From NCBI GenBank assembly GCA_021927905.1, contig BLLK01000069.1:1922001-1986000 (forward strand): 64,000 bases of DNA. The letters are read 5' to 3'. Positions 1-11,337 of this stretch are shown here, piece by piece. Position numbers and translations under genes: made by a program. A model generated the notes under the pieces. It had not been told where the DNA came from. It saw only the letters and a program-made list of their open reading frames with translations, and ran no database searches. The stretch comes from Chaetoceros tenuissimus. Lineage: Eukaryota > Bacillariophyta > Thalassiosirophyceae > Chaetocerotales > Chaetocerotaceae. Position 1 is the stretch's first letter. The number at the start of each line of letters is the position of its first letter.

Positions 1-1399
1 CTCTCCATGGCTGATCGAGAGTATATTCAATAGTGTTATCATTGAGAAGTCCAAGTTTCTTCAAGACTTCATCGTCGCTCTTAGGTACGTCAAACGAATC
101 AACTTGAAAGATCTCCTTCATTTTATCTGATCCAAATAATTGGTCTCCCAACTCTCCTGTGATTATTAATGCCTTTGGATATGCCTTTGCTATCTCAGAA
201 ACTGTTCGCCCATCGCGGTATATCTCTCGAATCTTTGAATTCTTTTTTATGCAAGATTCGTAGAACAACCTATTCTCTGAAATTGATTCGTCATCATAAG
301 TAACTGCAAGTTTAGAATTTGCTATATCCTCCATTGTCCGAATAAGTGCAACTGATAAAGCGGTTGAGTCAATTCCACCCGAGAAACAGACAATGACCTC
401 CCTTCCATTTGCTTTGTTCCATATGTCTTTAGCACGAAGTAGCATTGTTTTCTCAAGAGCTTCATGTGCATCTTGTGGGAAATCTTGTCTATAATTGTTA
501 ATCTCATCTTTAGTTGGTACGCTTCTTACTAATGTTTTCATACAAAGTGCCCCTTGTAATGTATTGGTTCTATCTATCAGAGGAACGCCAAAGAAAAGAC
601 TTAGGCAAAATAAACGATCATGGGAGATGAGTAAGGTGGCTGCAGTTCTTAATGCGTCAATCGTACTCGTTTCTTTAAATGCTATGTTTCCGCCAGCAAG
701 CTCGTATTTCTTTTCATCTGGTAATAGCAAAAACTGGGCCAATGCCAGAACTGGGAGAGCTGGTCCAAAAGATACCAGATCATATTTCTTGGGTGTATCT
801 TTCGACTTTTTCGTCTTTTTCAATTTATTCTGCCATGCTTTTTGCAGTAACAAGTCTCTTCTGTGCCATAATTCGCCACGGGATATACGATGCATCTCAC
901 TTATTCTCGATGGATTTGCTTTATCTCTAAATAAACGAATAGATTGTATTTTCCGTGGATAGATAGCCAAAGACTTGATGTTGGCATCTGTTGTGACTTC
1001 TTCATGGAGTACAGGGGTGATATAGTTTGTATGTGGACCGCATATCAAGCCTTTGGCACTTTTCCAATGAAACTGATCAGAAGGTAAGAAAACGTCCAAG
1101 CCTGCTGTTGGCCACGATGCCGACACGATCATTACTTTCCCAATTTCTATTGCATCTCCTCGCTTCTTTTCGCTGGTGGAAGTTGCTGCTTTCGCAATCT
1201 CTTTAATAAGGGGATGATTTACATTCAATACAAGCCTTCTTTTACCTCCAGGACAGAAGGGTTCCACTGTTACAAGCGACGACGGAATTCTTTTGGCTTG
1301 TTCATATCCAGCGTTGTATAGAGCGCATGCATCACAAGTGACATTCAATTCAGTTTGAAGCAGATTCGCATATGCTCTTACTGACTCAAACTTCGACAT
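1..1399 (-). CDS. PP-loop ATPase / asparagine synthase-like protein (3' end outside window)
   Basis: An uninterrupted frame of 466 codons runs from the ATG at 1399 to the left edge without a stop, so the C-terminus is missing. Around residue 337 it has CFSGGIDST, the SGGxDS pyrophosphate-binding loop of PP-loop ATPases, and about 80 residues later ITGELGDQLFGSD, which resembles the GEGxDELFGG motif of asparagine synthase C-terminal domains. Such domains adenylate a carboxylate to form an amide or related product. The first 330 residues are not the usual N-terminal glutaminase: the protein does not start Met-Cys and I recognise no domain there. An in-frame TGA lies about 90 bp upstream of the ATG, supporting this start unless an upstream exon exists. 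Assignment to the PP-loop fold is firm; the substrate is unknown. Confidence 0.75.
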   Translation of the reverse strand, partial: MSKFESVRAYANLLQTELNVTCDACALYNAGYEQAKRIPSSLVTVEPFCPGGKRRLVLNVNHPLIKEIAKAATSTSEKKRGDAIEIGKVMIVSASWPTAGLDVFLPSDQFHWKSAKGLICGPHTNYITPVLHEEVTTDANIKSLAIYPRKIQSIRLFRDKANPSRISEMHRISRGELWHRRDLLLQKAWQNKLKKTKKSKDTPKKYDLVSFGPALPVLALAQFLLLPDEKKYELAGGNIAFKETSTIDALRTAATLLISHDRLFCLSLFFGVPLIDRTNTLQGALCMKTLVRSVPTKDEINNYRQDFPQDAHEALEKTMLLRAKDIWNKANGREVIVCFSGGIDSTALSVALIRTMEDIANSKLAVTYDDESISENRLFYESCIKKNSKIREIYRDGRTVSEIAKAYPKALIITGELGDQLFGSDKMKEIFQVDSFDVPKSDDEVLKKLGLLNDNTIEYTLDQPWR

Positions 1400-2280
1400 G
1401 ACTTTGTCAAAAGATTTAATAGATGATGATATGTATGTGTTGATCTGATCAAAAAACCAATGAGAAGTGAAAGTGAGAGAAGGGTTCCAGTTTCAAGATT
1501 AAGATTTATTCCGAATCAATTAGCTACTATGACGTCATACCAGGAATGACAATGACGTGAAATGTTGTTATTTTAAATTACTCCACTGTTCTTTGATAAG
1601 TTATGCCATTTTCCATATAGCACATTCATCTTTTATACATGAAAAGATGATGGCCGAGTTTGTATGTAGATATTGAATCAGGTGCATTCTCTGGAATTAG
1701 GATGACTATCTACTTTGAAACAACCTCGAGGAAGAGAAATTTCGAGTAAGTGAGGAGGGAGGAGGGATCAATATGATCCTTCTTGAAGGTGGTAGAGGAA
1801 TCGAAAGGATTGACAATCATAGAATAGGGATGATGCCTTAGAGACTGTTGTTTGGATGCCTGATAACAAGCGAGAAGAATCAGATTGTAAGAATTTGGGA
1901 ATCGAGTCGAATAGTTCGAATGTAGTACTTACCTAATCGGTGCCGGTATTGTTGCACTCACATTGATTACAAATCGCCAATAGACTTCAATTGTATTAGT
2001 ACATATAGTTTTGCTGTACTGCCAACGTTTTATTCTGGAGATATGGAGAAAAACTTGGAACAAGAGTAGGTATATTCTAAAAACCCCATCTTTTTCATTG
2101 CTTTGGACTCACTGCCTGGAATGATGTCATTGAATCCATAATACTTACTCTAAAGTACAGGTCTATGAAGTTTAAAACTAAATACTGAATGAAAATGAAA
2201 CATAAAATAAGTAATTGCTCATTTTACAGGTTCGCTATGATACTCATTAATCGTAGTCTTAAAAATGAGTGACGCTATTC
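1400..2280. other. Intergenic spacer, 881 bp
   Basis: No reading frame with coding character and no RNA gene seen on either strand. It holds the promoter side of the PP-loop gene (with the palindrome at 1530-1537) and the 3' flank of the cadherin-like gene. Confidence 0.6.
1530..1537. promoter_or_regulatory. TGACGTCA palindrome (CRE-like)
   Basis: Perfect bZIP-type site, extended to ATGACGTCAT, 131 bp upstream of the PP-loop gene start codon. A second partial site, TGACGTGA, follows at 1553-1560. In Phaeodactylum, TGACGT/ACGTCA motifs act as CO2/cAMP-responsive elements; function here is inferred. Confidence 0.4.
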
Positions 2281-5200
2281 TCAAAGATTCTTTTTTATCA
2301 GAATCTTGAACTGGTGATGTGATGGTTTCACACTGATTTCGTCAAAGCTGCATTTGCAGATCTTATTTTCACAAATCTCTGTGGCGACTGTAATTTGTAA
2401 AGTATCCCAAATCTCTTTGAGCTCAATGAGTTCTACGTCTTGTAAAGTAACATCGTATATTATGTTCGCAAAGACTGTATTGATTTCTTCAAAATCGCCT
2501 ACGAAACTGAGTTCTTTTCTTTGCTCAGATTTCATCTCGATATTTTCCAAGATTTGCTTGGAAATAGACAAGCCACCATGTGTTGTAAGAAGCTGAGTAC
2601 ATATCCGATGAAAACTTTCAAGTCTTTCTCTGGCCACACTGAATGGACGAGGAACTGTGAGAGGGCGCAACTCTTTCTCTTGATCTGAAATATTCATTTC
2701 GGAATATAAATATGAAGTTGCTACCCAATCTCTTGCAATTATTCTTCGATCTCCTGGATGAAAAGTTGGAATCGGTTGTTTCATAGTTGAATCTACAATA
2801 CTCCAAATTTTCAGAGGATCAACGACTGGTTGGATTGTAATCACAATTTCCTTAGAATCATATCCACGGTCAAAGCAGTATTACCATGGTAGCTTTCGTC
2901 ACCTCTGAATTGAAGGTTCCCTAAGTATACATTGATTGCTTCTTTTCTACCTTTCATGACAATTTCTTTGTAAAAAGAACCGTCTCCATTACCTTCAGTG
3001 AAGTAAGCATAAACATGATTACCGTGTCCAGTGTGCAAAGCAACGGTTCCATTTGGTGACTTGATAGAGATAATAAGAATATCATCATCGACATCTGAAA
3101 CACGCATTGGAATGTCAAGAGCAATGTCCTCTGGTACGACATGGAAGTCCTCATCACCTTGAATTTGACTTTGAAACTCAATCAGTGGGTAATCATTTAT
3201 CGGTAAAACATGTATTGGTAATTCCAGCATTGATTCGTGTAATGTAAAGTCTTGAAGTCCTTCATCATCGGAGCATACGGCTACCTTTTTCACACTTATT
3301 TTCAATTCTGCATAGTCTCCTGTCTCTTCACTGTTCCAGTCTCTGTCAGGCATGAATGTTAAACTACCAAGCAGCCTATTTAAGTCTCGGGGGTATTCAC
3401 ATAGAAAAAGTGATGAAGACCAATCTTCATTTGAAGTCCTCTCAATCAGCTTGAATTCACCATTGAAACTTTCTACAAGTGCCTTTACCATGAATTTGCC
3501 GTCATATTCTACGTTAGTACCACCCAGTCGCAAAGGTGTATCCTCGTCAGTGAAAAAGAGTTCCCTCAAGCTTTTCAAAAACAAATTATCGTCGACCTCT
3601 GTAACTTCTATGGGTACATTTAATTCGCTCAAAACAAAGTTTTCATTATGTAGAAGTGATAGAGATAAGATATCATTGGAGCCAGAATGAGAAATGTAAG
3701 TGAGTGTTGACAGAACAGAATTCAAGTTGAAAGCTTTACCACGCAGAATCATTGAAGTGTCTGACCGCTCAAGTTCAATCACTCCTAAAGTTTCACAATG
3801 GAGGAACCCATCTGGTGCTGATAGCCTTAGCTCAAAGTCAGTTTCTGTTTCATCTATAGTGTCAATCTCAAAATAATTGAAGTCGCACGTTTCATGTTGG
3901 ACGCAATAAAGACTGGGGACTCCTTCATCTGAGTCATGGCATATAACATCGCGTCCGTTTGTGCTTCGAAAGGAAGACAAACAATCGGCGTCACTGTGGT
4001 AAGACAGCTTTTTGTAACGGATGAATGAAGATTTGTCGACTGTCATCTCTTCAATAAAAACCAAGGTTGAGGCACTCGTTACCAAGCTGTCATCTTCATT
4101 CAAAACGGATATAGATATTGTATCATAATGTTTGCTGCTGATATCAGGACTTCGAAAATAGACAAGACTGGATAAGGTTTCATTCAGTTCGAAGGCAGAT
4201 CCTACTGAGTCATACCAATCTGAAGATCTTCTGTAAAAACTTGAAAGACGTCCGTGATTGGTATTCATTTTCAATTTGAATGAACCATTGCCATCGGGAT
4301 CGTCAAAGGAATTGCCATCAAGCTCACAAACCTTTGCAAAATTACATTCAAACTTTTGAGGGAGATTGATGGAAGGTTCATCAAAGACAGGAATCACAGT
4401 AATTGGGATCTCGATAGTGTCTTCAAAGTCCCCATCCGAATCAGTTGCTGATATTTTGATAATATCATGGCCATGGAAATCTTTTGAAGGGATGTATGTG
4501 ATGTTTTTGAGACAGTCAACAAGAGAGTTATAACCTGCCATAAATTTGCTCTGATCATTATCGTTTGGGAAGATTACCCCGTGGTAACTACCCAATACAA
4601 ATTGAGCTTTTCTTTCCGAAGTAATTGATACTTTGTAAATAAATCCTTCATGCGTGGTGTCAAGGATGTCCGGATCATTCATTCGAAGAGAAAGTTGTAA
4701 ATGTTGGTCCTCTTTAGTCTCCAATATTTTGTTGCTTGAAGAAACAAGGGATAGAATATGAGGATCAGGAACATTTTTTATTTGAACTAATGTTTCTCTT
4801 CTTGCCGTTTCGTACTCTTCCTTTTGATTCTTCATTCCAATCTCGAACTTGATCACGACAAGATCACGGCCTATGGTGTAGTGATTTGAGTCTGAGGTGT
4901 ATACTATCTTTTGGAGTGCCGAATTCCAAGCTTTGTTACTACCGCTACCACTAACACCATTGTAGATGTCCGTAACTTCTATTTCATCAGAACTAACAAG
5001 GCTTATTTTCCCTGAAGAAGTAGTAATATTCAAATCAATATCAAATTCGCAGCTGGAAGGGGAAATACTTGCATTGAGAGTTGCAGCACTATCTTCATTC
5101 AAAGTAATCATGGTTGGAACGTGTAGAGAAGGAAGCGAACAATCTGGATAAATGAAAACGGGTAGTGTGGCCTCAACCGTCTGTGTTCTATTGGAACTCA

Positions 5201-6074
5201 AATCCTCCACAGTTATGATAATTTGATCATCGCCTACTTTGTTCTCTTCAGGCACGTAGTACAGACTTTCTTCCAACAAGCCATTGATTTCGCTGAGATT
5301 GCTTCGAAAGACAAGTTTTCTAAAATTCCGGTTTCTATCTCCCTGAATCCAAAATCTCACGACCTCATCGCCTTTTATTTTCAATTGCCCCTGTCGAGAC
5401 TCGAGTGTGACCTCAAGGTAATCGCTTTCATCGACACAGTCTGTGTCACTGATTTTGATCCCCTGTATCACTGATGCAGTATTTCCTTCAGGTACCTGTA
5501 TGGTTCCAGGATTCACTGTAATAAAGGTTGGATCGTTGATTGCTTCTACAGATATGTAAATATCATACTCTTTTTCTCGAATCTCATCATTACTTGTAGA
5601 TACAGAAAAATGTAGCTTTACCAGTTTTCCATTTCTAGAATTAAAGTTTGGATCTGGGCGTATGGCCAATTGAGAAAGTACATCATTTAAGTCATCCACT
5701 CCTCCTCCCAAGCAATAGTGCTTGCTATCTGTGTCGAATGAGCAATTTTGAATAGCAGCATTTCTTTGTTGCCATCGAGGTAGCTTCAATGAGCTGTTGA
5801 TAGTTACTATTTTGACTTCTACATACCCTTTCATAGATTCATTGAGTCGAATAGGTTGGTCACTGAGCACGATTGTGTCTTCTTTGGATTCTCCTCTATC
5901 GCTTGCTCCAATCATCCCCCACGAATCTTCTTCCATGTGTAGCAAAGGTTCATGATATGAAATAAACGCTCGATGGTCATCACTTTGATAAAAGTCATCA
6001 GTCAAGGAGGAAGTTGTTTTCAACAACAAGAACAGGATATTGAAACAAAGAAGTTTGATAGGTGAACGAATCAT
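2281..6074 (-). CDS. Large secreted cadherin-like repeat protein with an internal frame break
   Basis: The main frame (6074 to 2841, 1,077 codons) begins with a signal peptide (hydrophobic LLCFNILFLLL, then Thr/Ser) and contains about eight extracellular repeats. Each repeat has an acidic start (NEDSAATL, TKEDQHLQL, DEDTPLRLGG), a G-x-L strand, L-x-x-L-x-Y/F, then H/G-x-D-x-I-x-I-x-V and an NDP or VDDP linker. This is the pattern of cadherin-like/CSPG repeat adhesins that bind ligands or calcium outside the cell. The frame stops at 2841, just where a repeat should continue. The next frame carries the expected continuation (SKEIVITIQPVVDP) plus about 170 more residues to 2281, but has no ATG of its own near the junction (only GTG at 2844). 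I therefore treat both as one gene of about 1,260 codons with a one-base shift near 2860, either an assembly error or a real lesion. No transmembrane segment is obvious after the signal peptide. Confidence 0.7.
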
Positions 6075-6461
6075 CTCTTTGCAAATGGAAGAAATTTGTT
6101 TGTTACGTCGATTAGAGTACCAGGATTACAATCTCATTATATTTCTTGAAACGAGTATTTGTGTGTTGACATTGTAATTAGAATTTGAAAATTCAACTGC
6201 TTCTCTCAGCGAGATTGAAATTTCGTCTTTGAATTACTTCTATCCAGTAGTAATGGGTTTCATGATATATTTCGACTGATTGATCATCCATCTTGGAGAA
6301 TAAGATCGTTATTGCGCGTGACTTTGAATTATTTCCACCAATTGTAGAGACACCATGATAATTCTGACAGACTCTACTGGAATGTATTACCCGGTTTAGA
6401 TCAGTGGCTCTCATAACATCAAGCTATAGATTACAATAGTCATAAATCAATAAAAAGAATA
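6075..6461. other. Divergent spacer, 387 bp
   Basis: Lies between the cadherin-like gene and the LRR gene and should hold both promoters. A 73-codon frame on the minus strand has no recognisable features. No repeat or RNA gene seen. Confidence 0.5.
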
Positions 6462-7240
6462 ATGAGAACTAAAGTAGTAGACGGTCTCTTGACTCTTTTC
6501 TATGATGGTTCGAAGGAACTATGGAATCAAGGACATCTTATCGAGAAATCAATTGTTTGGAATCGATTGGAAAATAAGGAATTGACCGAGGAAGAGAAAA
6601 TGAAGCAGCTTTCTCCTGAGTGCAGGAAATATTGGTCATGGGAGCAAGTAATTGTTCAAGAAGGCATCACAGTCATTCCACAGAGGACTTTTCTTGAATG
6701 CAAGAATCTTGAGAGGGTTATTTTTGCTGATACTGTTACTGTCATTAAGGAATATGCTTTCTTACGCTGCAAAAAGCTAGCTTATATCAAGTTATCAGTC
6801 AATTTGGAATTTATCGAAGAGTATGCTTTTGGGTATTGTAATCTCTCAAGCGTCTTTGTTTGAGTAGAGAAATTCAAAGGTGGGCATTTACTATGAACAA
6901 GAATTTCACTATCCTTCATGTTTCAAATGGCGTAGAGCTAGGTCAGAATTGCATTAACGGTACTAAGCTTGTTCAATTTGCTCTATATGACATTAACCAC
7001 AGCACTTGGATCAAGAGCATCAATGTCGATGATACCTATGCGCTACACAGAGCCTGCTCATCTTATAAACCCCTCAAGGAAGTAATTTATTGTATCATTG
7101 ACGAGAAAGGTTTGAAAGCTTTTGGTAAAAAGAACGAAATTGGAATAACTCCATCTAGATACCTGAAGGAAAATCCTTATGCCGATCTATCCGAGATAGA
7201 GATTGTGAGAGATTACTTTTCCAAGAAGTTGAATTTCTAG
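6462..7240 (+). pseudogene. BspA-like leucine-rich-repeat protein, frame-disrupted
   Basis: The first 133 codons from the ATG at 6462 show BspA/LRR_5 repeats: IPQRTFLECKNLERVIF, then IKEYAFLRCKKLAYIKLS, then IEEYAFGYCNLSSVFV. A stop follows directly. In the +1 frame the protein resumes (REIQRWAFTMNKNFTIL) and runs to 7240 through WIKSI, YALHRACSSY, GLKAF and GITPSRYLKENPYADL. This tail is what I recall as the conserved C-terminus of a very large Chaetoceros LRR family. Where relatives have a short PPSCREI-like link, this copy has lost a few bases, giving a deletion and a frame change together. Intact members are intracellular or surface LRR proteins of unknown role. It is probably a decaying copy of a multigene family; a sequencing error is less likely because residues as well as frame are missing. 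Confidence 0.7.
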
Positions 7241-7453
7241 AATAGTGAATCAAATTAGAGGGGTCAACATACGGTTTACTTACGACATGGACTCTGAGGT
7301 TGGGAAAGTATTCAATACAAAGCACTTTAGTTACATGCCCTCTCTTTCATTCTGGGGAGACTTTATAATCTGGATTGTATTTTGATTATATTAAAATTAG
7401 TATAGTATTTGGAAATTTGTATAATAGAAATCCTCCATACCCTTCTCATTACT

Positions 7454-9422
7454 CTATTGTACAATATTTTGAACGAGACTATGATTTTTCTGATAGCGAT
7501 CCACTGCCTCTTGAGCATGACCCTTCCATTGCTCACCTATGGAATAGTTCAACTGTAAACTGACCGCGAGACCTCTCAACAAGAGGGATGTTCTATAAAC
7601 CATGGATAACTCTTTTGGAAAGTAGAGGACTCGATCCATCTTATGGAGATTTTGATGCCACGAGTGTTGCATGTGCTCAGGTTTAAATGGTCCAAACATT
7701 AGCTTGGAAAACATAGCTAGAAACTCTGTCGAATCATTTAAAGTTTTAATTTCAAGATCTCGAAAAGCTTTTGCTATATTTTCATCAGACTCATTGTTTG
7801 CAACGCTCAAAATTAAACGTGCTACTTTGTACTGCTCTTCTTCATTTAAGTGCTTACATTGCCCATAGTCTATCAAACCTATTCTGGATTTACCTGCTTC
7901 ATCTGTTCCTAGCAAGATGTTGCCTCTATTTTGAAATGTGTCAAGATGAGTACAAGTATACGATACATTTTGATAGAAAAAATGAAATAGATACTCACGG
8001 ATGACAATCAGCATTAAAAACACCTAGGTTGAAAACTTGATGGCCGTGTACATCAAATAAGGCTTTGCACCACGCATCTATTTCACCAAGTCTCTCTATT
8101 TGTGCCGCCGCTGTGTTATGCTTCTCAGCCCAAGCTTGCCACGATGATGAAACTAAATATTGAGGAGTTTTCTGAAGAATAGTGACAAGGACTGATTGAT
8201 ACCACAAGATAAGTTTCTTTCCTGTCCTCACACTCCACAAAACAGAATCTACACTCAGAAACTTCCCAGCGATTTTTGAAGCTGATGCTTTCCACGAGAA
8301 TGGACTTTTACTCCTTGGGTCAATCTTACGAGTCACTCTTCGAACAAGTTCTCCTGAAGATTCATTATTTGGATTTTCTGCAGCATCTTTTGCAGCATCT
8401 TTGATTATTCTACCAATACCCCCGGATGTATCTATTCCGAGCAATTCCAACTGCCGGCGAGCTTCAGCCTCCATTGACACGCCATTGAGATAGGACATGG
8501 TTATGACTTTACTTGTACAATAATCTTGATACACTTTTGGAAGCACCACATTGTTCTTGAGATATGGAGCACTTGGATCAATACTTGACTCATAGACTGT
8601 TTTCAAGTTGTTCATTTCTTGATTATAGTCTAACTCTGACAGAAACTGTCTAGAAAATTCATCATAGCTGAGCTTTGATGACTGTTCATCTACAACATCA
8701 GCGTAAACACAAAGCTTTAGGAAATCACCAACACACTCTATATCTGCTGGGACTTGCCAGCTTGCATCTGGATATTGCACTTTCACAATCACATTACGAT
8801 CTTCATGCTCGCGTGTTTCTTTGAGCACTGCTCGATGTGCTTGACCAATCGATGCTGCTCCACAAGGGATTTCGTCAATATGTTCAAAGATTTGATCTAG
8901 AGGCTTTCCAAATTCTTTTTCCAACATCGGTTTCACAATTGTCTCGAATTCTTCATGACCTGGAACATCACTCTGAAGTGTGCGGAATAATACTCGATAG
9001 GTTTCGGGTATGGGTAATGCGGTGACTGAAAGAACTTGCCCGAGCTTAATATAGAGACCCTTCAATTCCAGCATTACATTATAGATTTCAGGTGCATGTT
9101 TCTCATGTAAAGATTGAATTAATTCTTTTCTTCTTTTCTTCAAAGTTTCGTCATCAATTTCTTCATCATTCGATGCAATATCGTAGATACCACTTTTTGT
9201 GAGTTTCTGCCATTGAATAAGAGGTGATTTACGCGCAGTTCTAATGTAATAGTCTGCGACGACGGGAAAAACTTTTGACCAGAATACAAGCTCTCTCTTG
9301 AATCCATTTCCCTTTTCTGTATTTGCGTATATCGCAGCAGATCCGACACCAGCAGTAGTTATTGTTGCAGTAGCGATAGCACTACGCCTCACTAGAGTCC
9401 GCAAAGAATTTGCAGCAAACAT
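7454..9422 (-). CDS. ABC1/ADCK/UbiB-family atypical kinase
   Basis: Two exons, 9422-7999 and 7925-7454, flank a 73-bp GTGAGT...AATAG intron (7926-7998). Joining them restores NADCHPGNILLG, the catalytic-loop region, and gives 631 residues. Other ABC1 hallmarks are the KxGQ motif ([10 protein letters not shown]), the Ala-rich loop in place of a Gly-rich loop (AASIGQAH), the VKVQYP lysine strand and LIDYGQ in the DFG position. The N-terminus ([19 protein letters not shown]) is basic and Ala/Ser-rich, suggesting a mitochondrial presequence. Family members support ubiquinone biosynthesis or lipid homeostasis in mitochondria and plastids. About 120 residues with [13 protein letters not shown] sit between kinase subdomains as an unusually long insert. 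Family is certain; the individual orthologue is not. Confidence 0.88.
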
Positions 9423-9752
9423 GTCTGTTTACTATTTGATACTACCTTATGTGTTGAAAGTAGTAAAGTAGAGGTTGGACTGGCAACATACTTACAGAGG
9501 AGGGGACGGCGAACAAATTTCGTCCAGTGACAGAACATCGTGGAACATTCTTAACCGCCCCTATTAACGTCTAGACAATGACGCCACGTCCTTTTGTACA
9601 TACTTTTCCACTGGGTACGTATTTCACTAATAAAAAGAAAATGATTCAAAATAAATAAAAAATGAATTATAAATATAATAAGATGGTCATAAATGATATG
9701 AGAGTCATATTCATGAGATAAAATTCACAGAACCTGACAGTTCTAATTTTCC
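9423..9752. other. Spacer, 330 bp
   Basis: Between two minus-strand genes: promoter of the ABC1 kinase and 3' flank of the Mpv17 gene. Contains TGACGCCACGTC near 9579, a bZIP-type half-site pair. Otherwise AT-rich with nothing recognisable. Confidence 0.4.
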
Positions 9753-10775
9753 CTATTTCTGTTGCAGATTTTGTTGCCCCTCGCCATCTTTACAAACAAT
9801 GTCTCTATGCTGTACCAAACTCAAATAGCAGTTCCACACTAGGCTTGTAGCGGAAATTGCAATTGGTCTCAAATGTACTGGGATGACAGTAAAGTTAAAG
9901 AAGTGAAAAGGCACCCACAGCTTGGCACTATTAACAACTGTGCCAAAGAGCTCTGAATCGATTTTCCTCCTTGCCTTGTCAATCATTCCTTCTATATCAA
10001 ATTGAGGTAGCACCAATTTCAAATGCTTTATTTCGGTATTCTTGGTTCGTTCGTCAAATTCAGCTCTGGCTAATTCAACTTTATCATACCATTCCACAGT
10101 ATGATGCACACAAGTTCCATAAACAAAGAATGCCGCATTATTGGGCACACTATACACACAAGTGGCTGCAAGCTTCAAAAATAGAATAAAAGTGTTTTGA
10201 ATTGGGAAAATCTTTCCCATCACTTTATACAACATCATCATTCCGGGAGTATGAACAATTCCGGCCCAAGCTGCCATCGATGCTGTACGAACAGGGTCCA
10301 CATCATCATAGATATGCTTCTTGACACGTTGTAATGAGTTCTTCAATTTGTCTAAATAAATATTCAACAAGTTTTCATCAACTTTGTCTGAAGGATAAAT
10401 AATGGTTCCTTTTTCATGCAATAATTTCCCTCCATATCTATCATCATCTCTAGAGTGTTTTGGAAGATTTGTGCGATATCGTCGTAAACTGACTCGTCGT
10501 CGAACATTACTATTTCTCCAATTTGTTTCTTCCTCTGCTTCAAGTTTTTGAAACATGTGCTTTTCCATTTCATGTTTTTCTAAATTCTGAGCCAAAACGT
10601 CTCCACACATCATCATCAAGAATGCTATTTTCAAGTGTTTTGAAATTTAGGTTTCATGCTTGATAAAATTCAGTAAAAAAGACGAAAATGATTTCTAACA
10701 CGTACCCGTCGTCATATTTGTCGAATAGGGGTGGCTCTTGAGCCTGCCTATATATTTTTGGTACGCATAACTCAT
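9753..10775 (-). CDS. Mpv17/PMP22-family membrane protein
   Basis: The main exon (10624-9753) lacks a convincing start. Upstream, an ATG at 10775 opens a short exon (10775-10706) ending before GTACGT. Removing the 81-bp intron (10625-10705) gives MSYAYQKYIGRLKSHPYSTN joined to a segment with GDVLAQ, the canonical Mpv17 start (YxxxLxxHPxxT...GDxxAQ), for 313 residues. Further family signs are DPVRTASMAAWAG, then LWVPFHFFNFTVIPVHLRPI and a final W-N-xY-LS helix. Four membrane helices are expected. Family members sit in inner mitochondrial or peroxisomal membranes and influence channel activity or metabolite passage. Between GDVLAQ and DPVRT lies an unusually long basic/acidic insert of about 95 residues (RRRVSLRRYR, HIYDDVDP). 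Confidence 0.85.
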
Positions 10776-11337
10776 TGTATTGAATATCTAACTTTGTCAA
10801 TCTTGATAACGACCAGGCTTACTTTTCTTCTTTAAATTTCTAAGAATGTGTAATTTTCTTTCTTGGCTCAGTAAGATTCACAGATCCACAACAACGTTGA
10901 ACTCAAGGCGTAGATAGAAATGGAATTTTCTCACTGTATCGTTATGGCTAGAGTTTGCGATTGTTGTTTTACAAAGCAGAAAAACATATGAAGTTCAGCT
11001 GGTGAAGATTTGGCTTCTGGTTCAAGTTCAAAACACACGAACTTGAAACAACGTTATGAAAAAACGTGTGGTGACAAACAACGCCCAAAGAGATGTTTAT
11101 GCTAGGAAGGTCTTCATATAGGTTTTTATCTCTAAACAAAATCAGTGTCAAATAGCTTGTCCAATCGTATTTCCAGACGTTTTTAGCTCATCATTCCAAA
11201 TTTTCAATCCAACGCATGGAAATAAAAGTTGGAAAAGAAGAAGGGAAGTCCTCGCACTATTTTGTGCGAAGCAAGACCGGTCATAACAACAAAACTCACA
11301 TACAATTCACATACAACAACTTTATCTATTCGACGAT
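10776..11337. other. Divergent spacer, 562 bp
   Basis: Promoters for the Mpv17 gene and the secreted protein at 11338. Nothing coding or repetitive stands out. Confidence 0.5.

Noticed and set aside
495-962. 155-codon plus-strand frame across the left edge region
   Set aside because: Antisense shadow of the PP-loop coding region, which has the family motifs on the minus strand.
2281-2844. Possible separate 187-codon gene downstream of the cadherin-like frame
   Set aside because: It has no ATG at its start (only GTG at 2844), and its first residues continue the repeat pattern of the upstream frame.
6193-6414. 73-codon minus-strand frame between the cadherin-like and LRR genes
   Set aside because: No motif, no family resemblance, and it lies where two promoters are expected.
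6853-6864. UGA in the LRR gene read as selenocysteine
   Set aside because: The protein resumes in a different frame, and relatives have a PPSC-type link rather than a redox Cys, so recoding would not restore the family sequence.
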